From JAGVPT01 sp963827085 (lineage in GTDB: Bacteria; Bacteroidota; Ignavibacteria; UBA10030; UBA8401), in assembly GCA_963827085.1 (NCBI GenBank), contig CAWGZY010000005.1, positions 682,001 to 746,000 of the forward strand: a stretch of 64,000 nt of DNA. Reading direction: 5' to 3'. Both the position numbers and the translations under genes were made by a program. How positions within the stretch are numbered: position 1 is the first letter of the stretch; each line of letters begins with the position of its first letter. Below the pieces are notes generated by a model that made no database searches, was not told the origin of the DNA, and worked only from the letters and a program-made list of their open reading frames with translations. Positions 51,380 through 60,965 of the stretch are shown piece by piece.

Positions 51380-52387
51380 ATGATACGAGAATCGATCCAT
51401 AAATTGGTTGAGAAGAAAGACCTTTCGAGGCAGGAAGCCTACGATGCCATGACGGAAATCATGTCAGGGAATGCCTCCGAACCCCTTATAGCTTCATTTT
51501 TGACTGCATTAAGGATGAAAGGTGAGGTTGTGGCTGAAATTGCAGGCTGCGCTCAAGCGATGAGGGAAAAATCAACAAAAATTGAAACGAAGCACGCCAA
51601 CGTTATTGATACGTGCGGCACGGGAGGAGATTCGCTTGGCACATTCAATATATCAACGGCGGCCGCAATTGTCGCATCCGGTTCGGGAACCATCGTAGCA
51701 AAGCACGGCAACCGAGCGATCTCCAGCCGGTGCGGCAGCGCTGATGTGCTAACGGCGCTGGGAGTCAATATTGAGATTCCGAAGGAGAGAGTCGAACAAT
51801 GTCTCGATAATGTCGGTATTGCGTTTCTCTTTGCACCGCTGATGCACGGAGCGATGAAATACGCCGCCCCGGTGCGACGCGAGCTAGGCATACGAACGGT
51901 GTTCAATGTCTTAGGGCCCCTCACAAACCCTGCGGGTGCGCGGCGTCAGGTGTTGGGTGTTTTTGCCGGACGGCTTACTGAACTGCTTGCACGCGTCCTT
52001 TTGGATTTGGGTACAGAACGAGCAATGGTTGTACACGGCGAGGGGGGAATGGATGAAATTTCAACTGTCGGAAAAACAGTAATTAGTGAACTGAAAGATG
52101 GAACCATTTCATCCTACGAATTCCATCATTCATCCGTTGGAATTTCATCGAGTAGACTTGCAGATATTGCCGGAGGCGATGCGGAGTTGAATGCCGGGAT
52201 CATTCGAGATATCCTCGACGGGAAAAGGAATCCGCATCGGAACATCGTTGTGCTCAATGCCGGCGCCGCAATATACATTTCAGGAAAAGCGGCGACATTT
52301 TTCGACGGGGTAAAGCTTGCAGAAGAGTCCATCGATTCACGGAAAGCAAAGAGAAAGCTTCAAGAACTGATTGACGCGACAAATTAA
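51380..52387 (+). CDS. trpD: Anthranilate phosphoribosyltransferase
   Basis: 335 residues. The PRPP-binding site reads DTCGTGGDSLGTFNIST, with AKHGNRAISSRCGSADVL and FNVLGPLTNPA. It adds phosphoribosyl to anthranilate. It is the first of a plus-strand run trpD, CorC-like, trpC, trpF, trpB. No ribosome-binding site is visible because a palindrome fills that space. Confidence 0.96.
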   Translation: MIRESIHKLVEKKDLSRQEAYDAMTEIMSGNASEPLIASFLTALRMKGEVVAEIAGCAQAMREKSTKIETKHANVIDTCGTGGDSLGTFNISTAAAIVASGSGTIVAKHGNRAISSRCGSADVLTALGVNIEIPKERVEQCLDNVGIAFLFAPLMHGAMKYAAPVRRELGIRTVFNVLGPLTNPAGARRQVLGVFAGRLTELLARVLLDLGTERAMVVHGEGGMDEISTVGKTVISELKDGTISSYEFHHSSVGISSSRLADIAGGDAELNAGIIRDILDGKRNPHRNIVVLNAGAAIYISGKAATFFDGVKLAEESIDSRKAKRKLQELIDATN

Positions 52388-52524
52388 GCCGTGAATGACG
52401 AAATGCTTGGAAGGATAGAATTAGAAATGTCAAAACTTGCGGGAAACCGCCCTTATTGGAGAATCAGGCGGCAGAATGTTTCCGGGGCTCCGGTTCAAAA
52501 GCCTCCGTATTGTTCTGGAGTGAA

Positions 52525-53409
52525 ATGAAAGAAGGGAAAAACATAGAACGCGATTCGAAACCGCATCCCTACCTCAGTTCCTTCATTGCACGTCTGCTGA
52601 GTGCGTCAAAGAAGAAGCGGCAGAAATACTCTGAAGACGATGTAAAGCAGCTCCTGGAAGAGGGGAAGAAAAGCGGCGTCATCGATTCCACCGAGCGCGA
52701 ATTGATCGAAAGCGTTCTTGAGTTTACCGACACGACGGTGAAAGAAATCATGGTCCCCCGCACCGACGTCGTTGCAGTCGAGCTTTCTGTGCCGCGGGAA
52801 AAGCTCATCAGCGTTGTCATCGATGAAGGGTATTCAAGAGTCCCCGTTTATCAGGGAACGATTGACAATATTATCGGCATCGTCTACACGAAAGACTTGT
52901 TGAGCATGTTCGAACATCGCGACATTATCCTTCTCCAGGATATTATCCGGCCCCCCTATTTTGTGCCGGAGTCAAAGAAAATAAGCGTGCTCATGCGTGA
53001 GTTGCAAACGAAGAAACAACATATGGCTATCGTTATCGATGAGTTTGGAGGGACCGAGGGGATTATTACGATGGAAGACATCCTGGAAGAAATAGTAGGG
53101 GAGATCCGAGATGAGTATGATGAAGACCACCGCGATGTTGAGACATCTCTGGATGGTTCGGTTGTTGTCAATGCCGGAATGAGCATTCACGATTTTAACG
53201 AGAGATTCCATTCTGCAATTCCCGACGATGCCGATTATGAAACGATCAGCGGTTTTCTCCACAAACAGACGGGGAGAATACCGGAATTACTTGAAGAGAT
53301 TCCGTTCGAAAATTTGACTTTTGTTGTGGTGAAGAAGAATGAGCGGCGAATTCGCCAGGTAAAAGTCAAAATTGTCGAAAGTGCTCACGGTGATCGGCAT
53401 GATGAATAA
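52525..53409 (+). CDS. CorC/HlyC-type CBS-domain protein
   Basis: 294 residues from ATG 52525 (AATG after GGAGTG). The start KKKRQKYSEDDVKQLLEEGKKSGVIDSTERELIESVLEF and MVPRTDVVAV match the CorC family. Two CBS motifs follow (EGYSRVPVYQGTIDNIIGIVYTKDLL; IVIDEFGGTEGIITMEDILEEIVGEI) and a CorC_HlyC C-terminal domain (DADYETISGFL). No membrane DUF21 domain is present. It is linked to Mg2+/Co2+ efflux or ion homeostasis. Its end overlaps trpC by 8 nt, so it is translated with the trp genes without an obvious metabolic link. Confidence 0.9.
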   Translation: MKEGKNIERDSKPHPYLSSFIARLLSASKKKRQKYSEDDVKQLLEEGKKSGVIDSTERELIESVLEFTDTTVKEIMVPRTDVVAVELSVPREKLISVVIDEGYSRVPVYQGTIDNIIGIVYTKDLLSMFEHRDIILLQDIIRPPYFVPESKKISVLMRELQTKKQHMAIVIDEFGGTEGIITMEDILEEIVGEIRDEYDEDHRDVETSLDGSVVVNAGMSIHDFNERFHSAIPDDADYETISGFLHKQTGRIPELLEEIPFENLTFVVVKKNERRIRQVKVKIVESAHGDRHDE

Positions 53410-54199
53410 ACTGAAAGAGATACTGGAGCATAAGCGTGGTGAGGTGGCTGAAAAGAAGACACGCTTTCCGCTCTATGATATCGTCGAACGCCTTGAGAGC
53501 ACTCCACCGACGGCAAGTTTTATCGAAGCAATTCGTTCCCGCGAAACGGACGAACTGGCCTGTATCGCAGAGATCAAAAAGGCATCTCCGTCAAAAGGCG
53601 TCATTGCAAAGACCTTTCGGCCGGAAAAGATCGCGCGTGAATACGAAGTGGGGGGGGCAAAAGCTCTCTCCGTGCTGACCGACCATAAGTATTTTCAGGG
53701 TTCGCCGGCGTTTATCAAGCTTGTGAAGGATCATGTTAAGCTTCCCGTGCTTCGAAAAGATTTCATTATCGATGAATATCAAATTTATGAGTCGCGCATC
53801 ATCGGGGCGGATGCGATTTTACTGATCGTCGCCGCTCTCAGGGAATCGGAACTTCTGAAATTTCAGAACCTTGCGCGCGACCTTGACCTCGATTGTTTAG
53901 TCGAATGCCATACAAAGAGTGAAATTGACCGCGCTGTGAACTGCGGGGCGCCAATGATCGGGATCAACAACAGGGACCTTCAAACATTCGACGTCAATGT
54001 TGAAACCTCATTAATGTTAAAACGTTTTATCCCAAATTCGACAGTGGCGATCAGCGAAAGCGGAATCCGCAACCCGCACCATGTCGATGTGCTTCGTCAA
54101 GCCGGATTCGACGCAATTCTTGTCGGTGAACATCTGATGCTGCAGCAAAATCGTACAAAAGCTCTTCGCGATCTGCTTCACGCGGATGAATCGCACTAA
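53402..54199 (+). CDS. trpC: Indole-3-glycerol-phosphate synthase
   Basis: 265 residues from ATG 53402 (the codon before is also ATG). The signature CIAEIKKASPSKG is present, as are LSVLTDHKYFQG, LRKDFIIDEYQIYESR and GINNRDLQTFDV. It forms the indole ring from CdRP. The stop is 1 nt before the trpF ATG. Confidence 0.96.
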   Translation: MNKLKEILEHKRGEVAEKKTRFPLYDIVERLESTPPTASFIEAIRSRETDELACIAEIKKASPSKGVIAKTFRPEKIAREYEVGGAKALSVLTDHKYFQGSPAFIKLVKDHVKLPVLRKDFIIDEYQIYESRIIGADAILLIVAALRESELLKFQNLARDLDLDCLVECHTKSEIDRAVNCGAPMIGINNRDLQTFDVNVETSLMLKRFIPNSTVAISESGIRNPHHVDVLRQAGFDAILVGEHLMLQQNRTKALRDLLHADESH

Positions 54200-54200
54200 G

Positions 54201-54830
54201 ATGGGAGAACTATTTGTCAAAATCTGCGGTGTCACTGTTTTGGACGATGCATTGTCGGCGGTACAATGGGGTGCCGATGCCATAGGGTTTAATTTTTATC
54301 GACAGAGCACACGGTACATTTCGCCGGATCACGCCGCTGAAATTATCGGCCGCCTGCCGGGCAATGTCATGAATGTTGGAGTATTTGTCAACCCGGATCG
54401 TGAATATGTCGATGCGGCGATCAAGAGCAGCGGAATAAGCGGTCTTCAGTTTTCCGGAAATGAATTGCCGGAAGCTGTGTCGGGTTTCCATCTGCCGATA
54501 ATAAAAGCCATTCACGTAGCAAATGTCGATTCAATCCATGCAATGAAATCGTTTGGCGCCATTACCTTTTTGCTGGACACATTTCGCGATGCTGATTTTG
54601 GAGGTACCGGGAAACTTTTTGACTGGGACATTGCCGTGGAAGCGAAGCGATTTGGCAAAGTCATAGTAGCCGGTGGACTCACTCCTGAAAATGTTGCAGA
54701 TGCTGTTCGGAGAATCAGGCCGTACGGTGTGGACGTCAGCAGCGGCGTTGAAGTGCGCCCCGGCGTAAAAGACCATAGAAAAATCAAAGAATTTATTCAT
54801 CGTGCTCGAGAAGCTAACACCACTGAATAG
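54201..54830 (+). CDS. trpF: Phosphoribosylanthranilate isomerase
   Basis: 209 residues from ATG 54201; ATG 54186 is an alternative overlapping trpC. FVKICGVTVLDDAL carries the catalytic Cys, and VAGGLTPENVADAVRRIRPYGVDVSSGVE is the phosphate-binding end. It isomerises PRA to CdRP. TrpF is a separate protein here, not fused to TrpC. Confidence 0.95.
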   Translation: MGELFVKICGVTVLDDALSAVQWGADAIGFNFYRQSTRYISPDHAAEIIGRLPGNVMNVGVFVNPDREYVDAAIKSSGISGLQFSGNELPEAVSGFHLPIIKAIHVANVDSIHAMKSFGAITFLLDTFRDADFGGTGKLFDWDIAVEAKRFGKVIVAGGLTPENVADAVRRIRPYGVDVSSGVEVRPGVKDHRKIKEFIHRAREANTTE

Positions 54831-54834
54831 GACT

Positions 54835-56058
54835 ATGGAAATCTCTAGGAAGAATATTTATCCCGCCGACCTTCCCGACGCGTCGGGGCACTTTGGAGTG
54901 TACGGCGGACGCTACATTCCTGAGACACTCTTGCCCGCTGTCGAGGAATTGACGTCGCGGTATTTGCAGCTCCGCGATGACGTAGACTTTCAAAAGGAAT
55001 TTCGCTACTATTTGAAAAATTTTGTCGGCCGCGAAACGCCGCTGTACTTTGCGGAACGATTAACATCGCACGCGGGAGGAGCAAAAATTTACCTCAAACG
55101 CGAAGACCTTTGCCATACCGGCGCCCACAAAATCAATAATACCATCGGACAAATTCTCATTGCAAAAAGGATGGGAAAGAAGCGAATTATTGCCGAGACC
55201 GGAGCCGGACAGCACGGGGTCGCGACGGCAACAGTCTGCGCACTGTTCGGCCTTCAGTGTATCGTGTATATGGGGGAAGAAGATATGGAACGCCAGGCCC
55301 CGAACGTTGACCGGATGAATCTGCTCGGAGCCGAAGTGCGCCCGGTTTCGTCCGGAAGCAAAACGTTAAAAGATGCAACGAGCGAAGCAATCCGGGATTG
55401 GGTGACGAATGTCGAAACAACTTTTTACATCATCGGGTCGGTGGTTGGTATGCATCCATACCCAATGATGGTAAGAGATTTCCAGTCCGTCATCGGTGAA
55501 GAGACGCGGAGGCAGATTATCGAGGCAGAAGGGAGGCTGCCGGATGTGATCGTTGCTTGCGTCGGTGGGGGAAGCAATTCGATGGGAATCTTCTATCCCT
55601 TCTTGAACGATGTTCCCGGAGTCAAGCTTGTCGGGGTCGAAGCTGCCGGACTTGGATTCGAGACTGGAAAACATGCGGCGGCGTTGGCTCTCGGTCAACG
55701 AGGAGTTTTACACGGTGCAATGCAATACTTGCTGCAAGACGAAAACGGACAGGTTCAATTGGCGCATTCAATTTCAGCGGGGTTGGATTACCCCGGGGTC
55801 GGACCAGAACATTGCTACCTCAAAGACAAAAATCTCGTCGAATATGTTTCAATCACCGACACAGAGGCACTTGACGCTATGCTTCTTCTCTCGCGGATTG
55901 AAGGAATTATTCCTGCACTGGAGTCGGCTCACGCGATTGCGCATGCAATAAGGATTGCCCCACTCATGAAAAGCAGCGATACGCTGGTCGTCAATCTCTC
56001 AGGGAGGGGAGACAAAGACTTGGCCACAGTGACGAAGGCGATGAAGTCCTCATTGTGA
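54835..56058 (+). CDS. trpB: Tryptophan synthase beta chain
   Basis: 407 residues from ATG 54835. The PLP lysine lies in CHTGAHKINNTIGQ; ETGAGQHGVATAT and VGGGSNSMGIFYPF bind the cofactor. The ERxTPLYFAERLT start and EEDMERQAPNVDRM are of the TrpB1 type that normally partners TrpA. trpA does not follow: the next gene is a minus-strand glycosyltransferase. TrpA must be elsewhere, or this TrpB works with free indole. Confidence 0.97.
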   Translation: MEISRKNIYPADLPDASGHFGVYGGRYIPETLLPAVEELTSRYLQLRDDVDFQKEFRYYLKNFVGRETPLYFAERLTSHAGGAKIYLKREDLCHTGAHKINNTIGQILIAKRMGKKRIIAETGAGQHGVATATVCALFGLQCIVYMGEEDMERQAPNVDRMNLLGAEVRPVSSGSKTLKDATSEAIRDWVTNVETTFYIIGSVVGMHPYPMMVRDFQSVIGEETRRQIIEAEGRLPDVIVACVGGGSNSMGIFYPFLNDVPGVKLVGVEAAGLGFETGKHAAALALGQRGVLHGAMQYLLQDENGQVQLAHSISAGLDYPGVGPEHCYLKDKNLVEYVSITDTEALDAMLLLSRIEGIIPALESAHAIAHAIRIAPLMKSSDTLVVNLSGRGDKDLATVTKAMKSSL

Positions 56059-56125
56059 ATGCTTGTTTATGTACACGAACGAAAAGTCTTCCGTGAACAG
56101 GTTCGGCATCAAATGTTTCGTCTGA

Positions 56126-57316
56126 TCAGCTATTATTCTCCGTACCGCGCTGCTCGATAATCTTACGGTAGACATCGATAGTTTTCTGAGCCGTTTCTTT
56201 CCACGAAAATTTCCCTGCCTGAATTCTTCCTTTCTTCTCCAGTGCCGTTGATAACTCATGGTTGGTGTGTAGAGTTATCATACCCCTGGCAAGTGAACGT
56301 GGGTCAGAGACGTCGACATACATCACTGCATCTCCCCCCACTTCTGGGATAGAAGAATTCCGTGATGCAATCACTGGTGTTCCGATAGCCATCGCTTCGG
56401 CGATAGGAAGGCCAAAACCTTCGTACAAAGAAGGGAAAACAAATGTGCTTGCGCCGGCGTACAATAATGGGAGTTCTTCCTCGTGGACGTACCCCGTCAA
56501 ATGCACCCGGCGAGTAATGCCCAATGATTCAATTTCTCGCAGGATTTTCGGGTACTCACGTTGATTCGCGATTTGTCCCACGAAAGCCAGATCCGGGAAA
56601 TCAGGTTTTTCGTTATACACTATCGCTAATGCTTTGAGAAGGGATAGTACGTTTTTGCGCGGGTCAATTCCTCCGATATAGAGACAATATCTGCCGTGCA
56701 GGCCGTATCTCTTTCTCGTTTTTTCAACTAGCTCTCGCGAGTACACCTGGAAGTATTTTTCATCAACGCCAAGAGGTGTTACGAAGATGCGCTCGGGATT
56801 TACCCCAAGGTGAGCAACAATATCTTTTTTCGAATGCTCTGAGATTGTCAAGACGGCTGACGACTGTTGCACAGTCCGTTTTGACCATGAGCGCAAAAAC
56901 GCTTGCTTCAGTTGTTGTCCCGGGCCGTACAACTGTTTCATCGATGTCGTGATAGTGTCAAGGATGGTCACACAGAATCGACCGGTCGGAAAAAATGCGG
57001 CGTCATCCTGCGTCGCAAAATGAGTGAGATTAAACTCCTCCTTGGATAGTGTTTTCGAGAGAAAGAGCTGAGTGGCCAAATACTGCATCTCATAAAAATG
57101 GAAATCAACTGTTGCATGATACAGGAATCTCACAGGGAGGTTAGCAATTGCTGCATCGATCGGTTTCGAAGGATCCAACAAATATGTAAACTCGATGTCA
57201 TTCGTCAGCGATGGAAGATACACGAGAAGGTTTTGTACATATTTTCCGATTCCTCGACGCTTGTGCTGCTTATAGCCTTCTTGAGTTGCTCGAGCATCGA
57301 TGAGCATCTTATTCAT
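56126..57316 (-). CDS. GT4-family glycosyltransferase
   Basis: 396 residues. The N-terminus is the acceptor-side Rossmann fold (RGIGKYVQNLLVYL). The nucleotide-sugar side has YIGGIDPRKNVLSLLKAL, GYVHEEELPLLYAGASTFVFPSLYEGFGLPIAEAMAIGTPVIASRNSSIPEVGGDA. The EGFGLP(x)EAM motif is the GT4 donor site. It overlaps the flippase gene upstream by 8 nt and would add a sugar to a lipid-linked surface glycan. A paralog-like GT4 is at 59173. Confidence 0.92.
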   Translation of the reverse strand: MNKMLIDARATQEGYKQHKRRGIGKYVQNLLVYLPSLTNDIEFTYLLDPSKPIDAAIANLPVRFLYHATVDFHFYEMQYLATQLFLSKTLSKEEFNLTHFATQDDAAFFPTGRFCVTILDTITTSMKQLYGPGQQLKQAFLRSWSKRTVQQSSAVLTISEHSKKDIVAHLGVNPERIFVTPLGVDEKYFQVYSRELVEKTRKRYGLHGRYCLYIGGIDPRKNVLSLLKALAIVYNEKPDFPDLAFVGQIANQREYPKILREIESLGITRRVHLTGYVHEEELPLLYAGASTFVFPSLYEGFGLPIAEAMAIGTPVIASRNSSIPEVGGDAVMYVDVSDPRSLARGMITLHTNHELSTALEKKGRIQAGKFSWKETAQKTIDVYRKIIEQRGTENNS

Positions 57317-58814
57317 AAGTATCGGATTGCAATGAATGATCTTGCATGAGTAATTTAAGTCTTGTGAGTTCGTTCCATGAAACCGTTTTTGTTATAAATA
57401 AACCGCTTGCGTACAATGCAGTTCCCAGGAAAAGGAGCCATAGCAGCGGAAGTACATTGGCCAACACAACAACCGGAAGCAAAAAAGCGTTTGCAAATGC
57501 TAGTTTCTTCAGAGGCAAAGATTTGAAAACATTCCCAAATTGCTTCTTCACGATTATGGAAAGGAGAAGAAGTCCTAGCAATTCTGTCAACACTGTCACA
57601 ATTGACGCTCCTACAAAAGAAATGATGGGAATGAGAATGAGGTTCGCGACGACGTTGAAGATTGCATTGACTGTGGAAACTCCCAGGACGTAACGCTGAA
57701 GATTCATTCCTCCGAGGATGTGTCCAAGGATGGATGTGACAGAACTTATAGGCACCCACCAAAGAAGAATCTGCAGTATAAATGCTGCCTCGCCGAATGA
57801 AGGCAAATATAATTGACCAATGAATTGGCTTGCAATTAATGTACCGCCAAACGCGATAGGAAGGGAAAAAATGAGAGCATAGAAGATGACGTCAGAGGAC
57901 AGTTTGACTGCATTCTCTCTTTCAGTCTCATAGAGTCTGGCAATCATTGGAAACAAGGCGATCACGAATGCCGATGAAAAAGTTGTTGCCGCAAGGACAA
58001 TGTTGTACGCAGCGCGATAAATTCCGACTGCCTTTTCGTTGACGAGCATTGAAAGCATTACAGTATCGATATGGAAATATATCATCACGGATAACCCGGT
58101 AAGCGCGAACGGCATGCCGCCTCGGAGCAGCTTACGCGCGAGCCGCACAGAAATAACAATAGATACATGAGTGTGACGATAAGCGACAACAATCGAGTAC
58201 ACGAGTTGAAACGTAGCGGCGACGATCAAGAACCAAAGAATTTTTTCTAAATCGGAATATAGCCAAACAGCTAAAAGAGTCAATCCAACTTCGACAACCT
58301 TCGCCACAATTGAAATCCTCGCATCCAAATCCATCCGATGGTTGCCCCGAAGGAGACTCACGAATGACGTGCTAAGATTCTTAAGGAATAAAGCGACTGC
58401 GGCGAGGATAATGATTCTTTCGTTACTGTGAGCTGCCTCAACAAAAAATGACATGAGAAAAATTGCCGCGAAGCCAAATATCGAAAGGAAAAGCTTCGAA
58501 ACGACCGCAGATCCCAGCAGACGTTGGCTGTCTTCTCCTCCGACTGCAACTTCTCGTACCAGAAAAGCGTCCATTCCGAAGTCAAAAATGGGAATGAATA
58601 ACGTTGTAAAGGAAATGGCAAAATTGAAGAGTCCAAAATTCCCAACATCAAGATGGTTGGCGACTACAATTGTTGAGTAAAAAGCGAGCAATTTCAAGAC
58701 TATTTGTGCAGCGAATAGCCAGGCGGTATTTCTAAGCAGGATTTGGGCAGGTCGTGCGGTTGAATCCACTTTAACTATAGGAAATTTGAATTTTTCATCG
58801 TAATGATGATACAT
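57309..58814 (-). CDS. Wzx-type oligosaccharide flippase (MOP superfamily)
   Basis: 501 residues with about 12-14 membrane helices. The N-terminal half has NTAWLFAAQIVLKLLAFYSTIVVANHLDVGNFGLFNFAISF, typical of polysaccharide-synthesis flippases, and the AYNIVLAATTFSSAFVIALFPMIARLYE stretch. It would move undecaprenyl-linked glycan units to the periplasm. It is the first gene of a two-gene minus-strand unit with the GT4 at 56126. Confidence 0.92.
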   Translation of the reverse strand: MYHHYDEKFKFPIVKVDSTARPAQILLRNTAWLFAAQIVLKLLAFYSTIVVANHLDVGNFGLFNFAISFTTLFIPIFDFGMDAFLVREVAVGGEDSQRLLGSAVVSKLFLSIFGFAAIFLMSFFVEAAHSNERIIILAAVALFLKNLSTSFVSLLRGNHRMDLDARISIVAKVVEVGLTLLAVWLYSDLEKILWFLIVAATFQLVYSIVVAYRHTHVSIVISVRLARKLLRGGMPFALTGLSVMIYFHIDTVMLSMLVNEKAVGIYRAAYNIVLAATTFSSAFVIALFPMIARLYETERENAVKLSSDVIFYALIFSLPIAFGGTLIASQFIGQLYLPSFGEAAFILQILLWWVPISSVTSILGHILGGMNLQRYVLGVSTVNAIFNVVANLILIPIISFVGASIVTVLTELLGLLLLSIIVKKQFGNVFKSLPLKKLAFANAFLLPVVVLANVLPLLWLLFLGTALYASGLFITKTVSWNELTRLKLLMQDHSLQSDTYE

Positions 58815-59172
58815 AGAAGTTTCAACTTAATCAACGGATGGATTATGTGATACATGCACCAATCGGACAAGAGCGGTAGACTCGCTTCTACAACATGGCG
58901 TCAGAATGAAGGGAAAACATTGGCTGCCATCTGTAGAACAAGTTGGCGACAGAGGAACACCATAAATAAAGCTTCGATTGTGCGACGAGGCCCAATTTGC
59001 CTCTTGGGAGATTAAGCAGAAGATGTGTTTGATCAGCGATTTACTGCTTCATCCCAGGTTCAGTTTTATTAGAATTACAAGCCGACGAAATTGGTCGAAA
59101 CCCTTCCTTTCTATTTGTTTTTTCGTAAATTTAGATTACAAGCGAAAAGAAACGCTGATGCGATAGAGAATC
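58815..59172. other. Intergenic gap between divergent flippase and glycosyltransferase genes
   Basis: 358 nt with no gene, RNA structure or clear repeat. TAAATTTA at 59126 resembles a -7 element, but no TTG lies at the right distance. Two promoters facing outward are expected here but not pinpointed. Confidence 0.4.
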
Positions 59173-60315
59173 ATGCGACAAAATATTTCTTCATTGATTA
59201 TTGTAATGACTTCTATGTCGTTGATTGGATTGGATATCAGAAAATACCATGATTTCGGGATTGGAACGTACATCCAGAATCTCATCAGGGAGTACGTATC
59301 AATGCAAGATTCCCACGCCTTCGTAGTATTCGCCGCCCCGGAAGAAGCGAAAGCGCTTGTTTTCCCTAAAGGATGGAAGACTTCTGTATCAGCCTATGAG
59401 AAATATTCTTTAGGCGAAATTGTTTTATTCGGTCGTCAAATCAATGCCCATAACGTCTCGGTGTTCCATTCACCGCATTATACTCTTCCCTTCGGGCTCA
59501 AAGGGAGATCCGTTGTCACTATTCATGACCTTATTCATTTACGATTCCCTCAATACTTTTCTTTATTACAGCGCTCGTACTCCTACGGAATGATCTGGCA
59601 CGCGATCCATGACTCGCGATTCATCATTACGGACTCGGAGTTTAGCAAACTGGACATTCTTCGTTCATTTCATGTCCGCGAGGAAAAGATTGTCCCCATA
59701 CACCTCGGGGTCTCGGAGCAATTTCATCGGAGGATAGCTCCTTCTTTGGTGGCGGATTTCAAGGTAAAGTTTAAACTCGAGTATCCCTACATTCTTTTCG
59801 TTGGAAATACCAAGCCTCACAAAGGCCTTGATGTCCTCCTGCGTGCCTTTAAAGAAGTTCTCACTCTGTTTCCGGATGTTGATTTGGTTTTCGCTGGTGG
59901 AACTCCCGAGTCCGAAAAACCGCTGAAGGCATTGATGAATACTCCTGCTCTATCGAAGAGGGTAAAGTCGCTGGGCCGGATATCAAACGATGAATTGATC
60001 CTTGCGTATCACGGGGCAGAAATGTTTATCCTGCCTTCACTCTACGAAGGATTCGGGCTCCCCGCATTAGAGGCAATGGCATGTGGCGTCCCAGTTATTG
60101 TTTCCGACGCGGGGTCGCTTCCCGAGATAGTTGGAAATGCGGCGATCATTTGCGAGTCGGGAAATCACGGGATGTTTGCAGAAGCGATGATCAACCTGTT
60201 TCGGGATCCAATGTTAAAGAACGAAATGATCGAAAAAGGGAAAAAACATTCCGCCGGTTTCCCGTGGCGGGTAACAGCCCAGAAAACAATGGAAGTCTAT
60301 GAGAAAACCATGTGA
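59173..60315 (+). CDS. GT4-family glycosyltransferase
   Basis: 380 residues; ATG 59206 or 59215 are alternative starts, since the conserved part begins SLIGLDIRKYHDFGIGTYIQNL. The N-terminal half has VFHSPHYTLPFGLKGRSVVTIHDLIHLRFP. The donor side has FVGNTKPHKGLDVLLRAF and LPSLYEGFGLPALEAMACGVPVIVSDAGSLPEIVGNA. Similar mannosyl/rhamnosyl transferases act on LPS or capsule. It is divergent from the flippase and lies 6 nt before nadD. Confidence 0.92.
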   Translation: MRQNISSLIIVMTSMSLIGLDIRKYHDFGIGTYIQNLIREYVSMQDSHAFVVFAAPEEAKALVFPKGWKTSVSAYEKYSLGEIVLFGRQINAHNVSVFHSPHYTLPFGLKGRSVVTIHDLIHLRFPQYFSLLQRSYSYGMIWHAIHDSRFIITDSEFSKLDILRSFHVREEKIVPIHLGVSEQFHRRIAPSLVADFKVKFKLEYPYILFVGNTKPHKGLDVLLRAFKEVLTLFPDVDLVFAGGTPESEKPLKALMNTPALSKRVKSLGRISNDELILAYHGAEMFILPSLYEGFGLPALEAMACGVPVIVSDAGSLPEIVGNAAIICESGNHGMFAEAMINLFRDPMLKNEMIEKGKKHSAGFPWRVTAQKTMEVYEKTM

Positions 60316-60321
60316 GACTGC

Positions 60322-60918
60322 ATGTCTAAAAGAACGATGACGCGCATTGGAATATTTGGCGGAACGTTTAATCCTCCGCACACCGGGCATCTTATTGTCG
60401 CTGAAAGCGTTTGTCAACTATTAAAACTTGACAAACTATTCTTCGTACCGTCATATATCTCTCCGCATAAAGAACGAGGAGAGGATAAACTTGCGCACCA
60501 TCGAACGCGGATGGTTCGCCTGGCTATCAAATTCAATCCGCGCTTTAATCTCTGCGACAGTGAAGTGAAGAGAAAGGGAATCTCGTACACGTATGAAACC
60601 GTCGAAACGCTTCATCGGAGGTACCCTACATGTAAATTGTACTTAATAATTGGCGCAGATAATTTTGCCGAGTTTCATACATGGAAAAACCCGGAACGAA
60701 TCACCCATGCAACTTCGCTCGTCGTCATGAACAGACCGCTCCATGCATCGGGTAATGCTGGAGGGAAATTCCATAAGGGAATACAATTCGCCCCGGTGCC
60801 TGACATTCAAATTTCGTCGACACAAATTAGGACGATGGTCCGCCGGCATCTTTCGATTCGATATTTGGTACCGCAAGCCGTCCTTCAGTATATTCAGCGG
60901 CATAAGCTCTACAGGTAA
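60322..60918 (+). CDS. nadD: Nicotinate-nucleotide adenylyltransferase
   Basis: 198 residues. The nucleotidyltransferase core is IGIFGGTFNPPHTGHL, with the late ISSTQIRTMVR motif. KLYLIIGADNFAEFHTWKNPERI is the NadD substrate region. It makes deamido-NAD. Its start is 6 nt after the glycosyltransferase stop. Confidence 0.94.
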   Translation: MSKRTMTRIGIFGGTFNPPHTGHLIVAESVCQLLKLDKLFFVPSYISPHKERGEDKLAHHRTRMVRLAIKFNPRFNLCDSEVKRKGISYTYETVETLHRRYPTCKLYLIIGADNFAEFHTWKNPERITHATSLVVMNRPLHASGNAGGKFHKGIQFAPVPDIQISSTQIRTMVRRHLSIRYLVPQAVLQYIQRHKLYR

Positions 60919-60939
60919 TCTGCGAAGCATTGAAGGATC

Positions 60940-60965
60940 CACGAATTACACGAAGGGCACGAAGG
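60940..60965. repeat. Half copy of the CACGAATTACACGAAG repeat
   Basis: The 16 bases 60940-60955 are identical to 33471-33486, followed by GGGCACGAAG. No opposing arm is found before the terminator at 61104. Confidence 0.5.
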
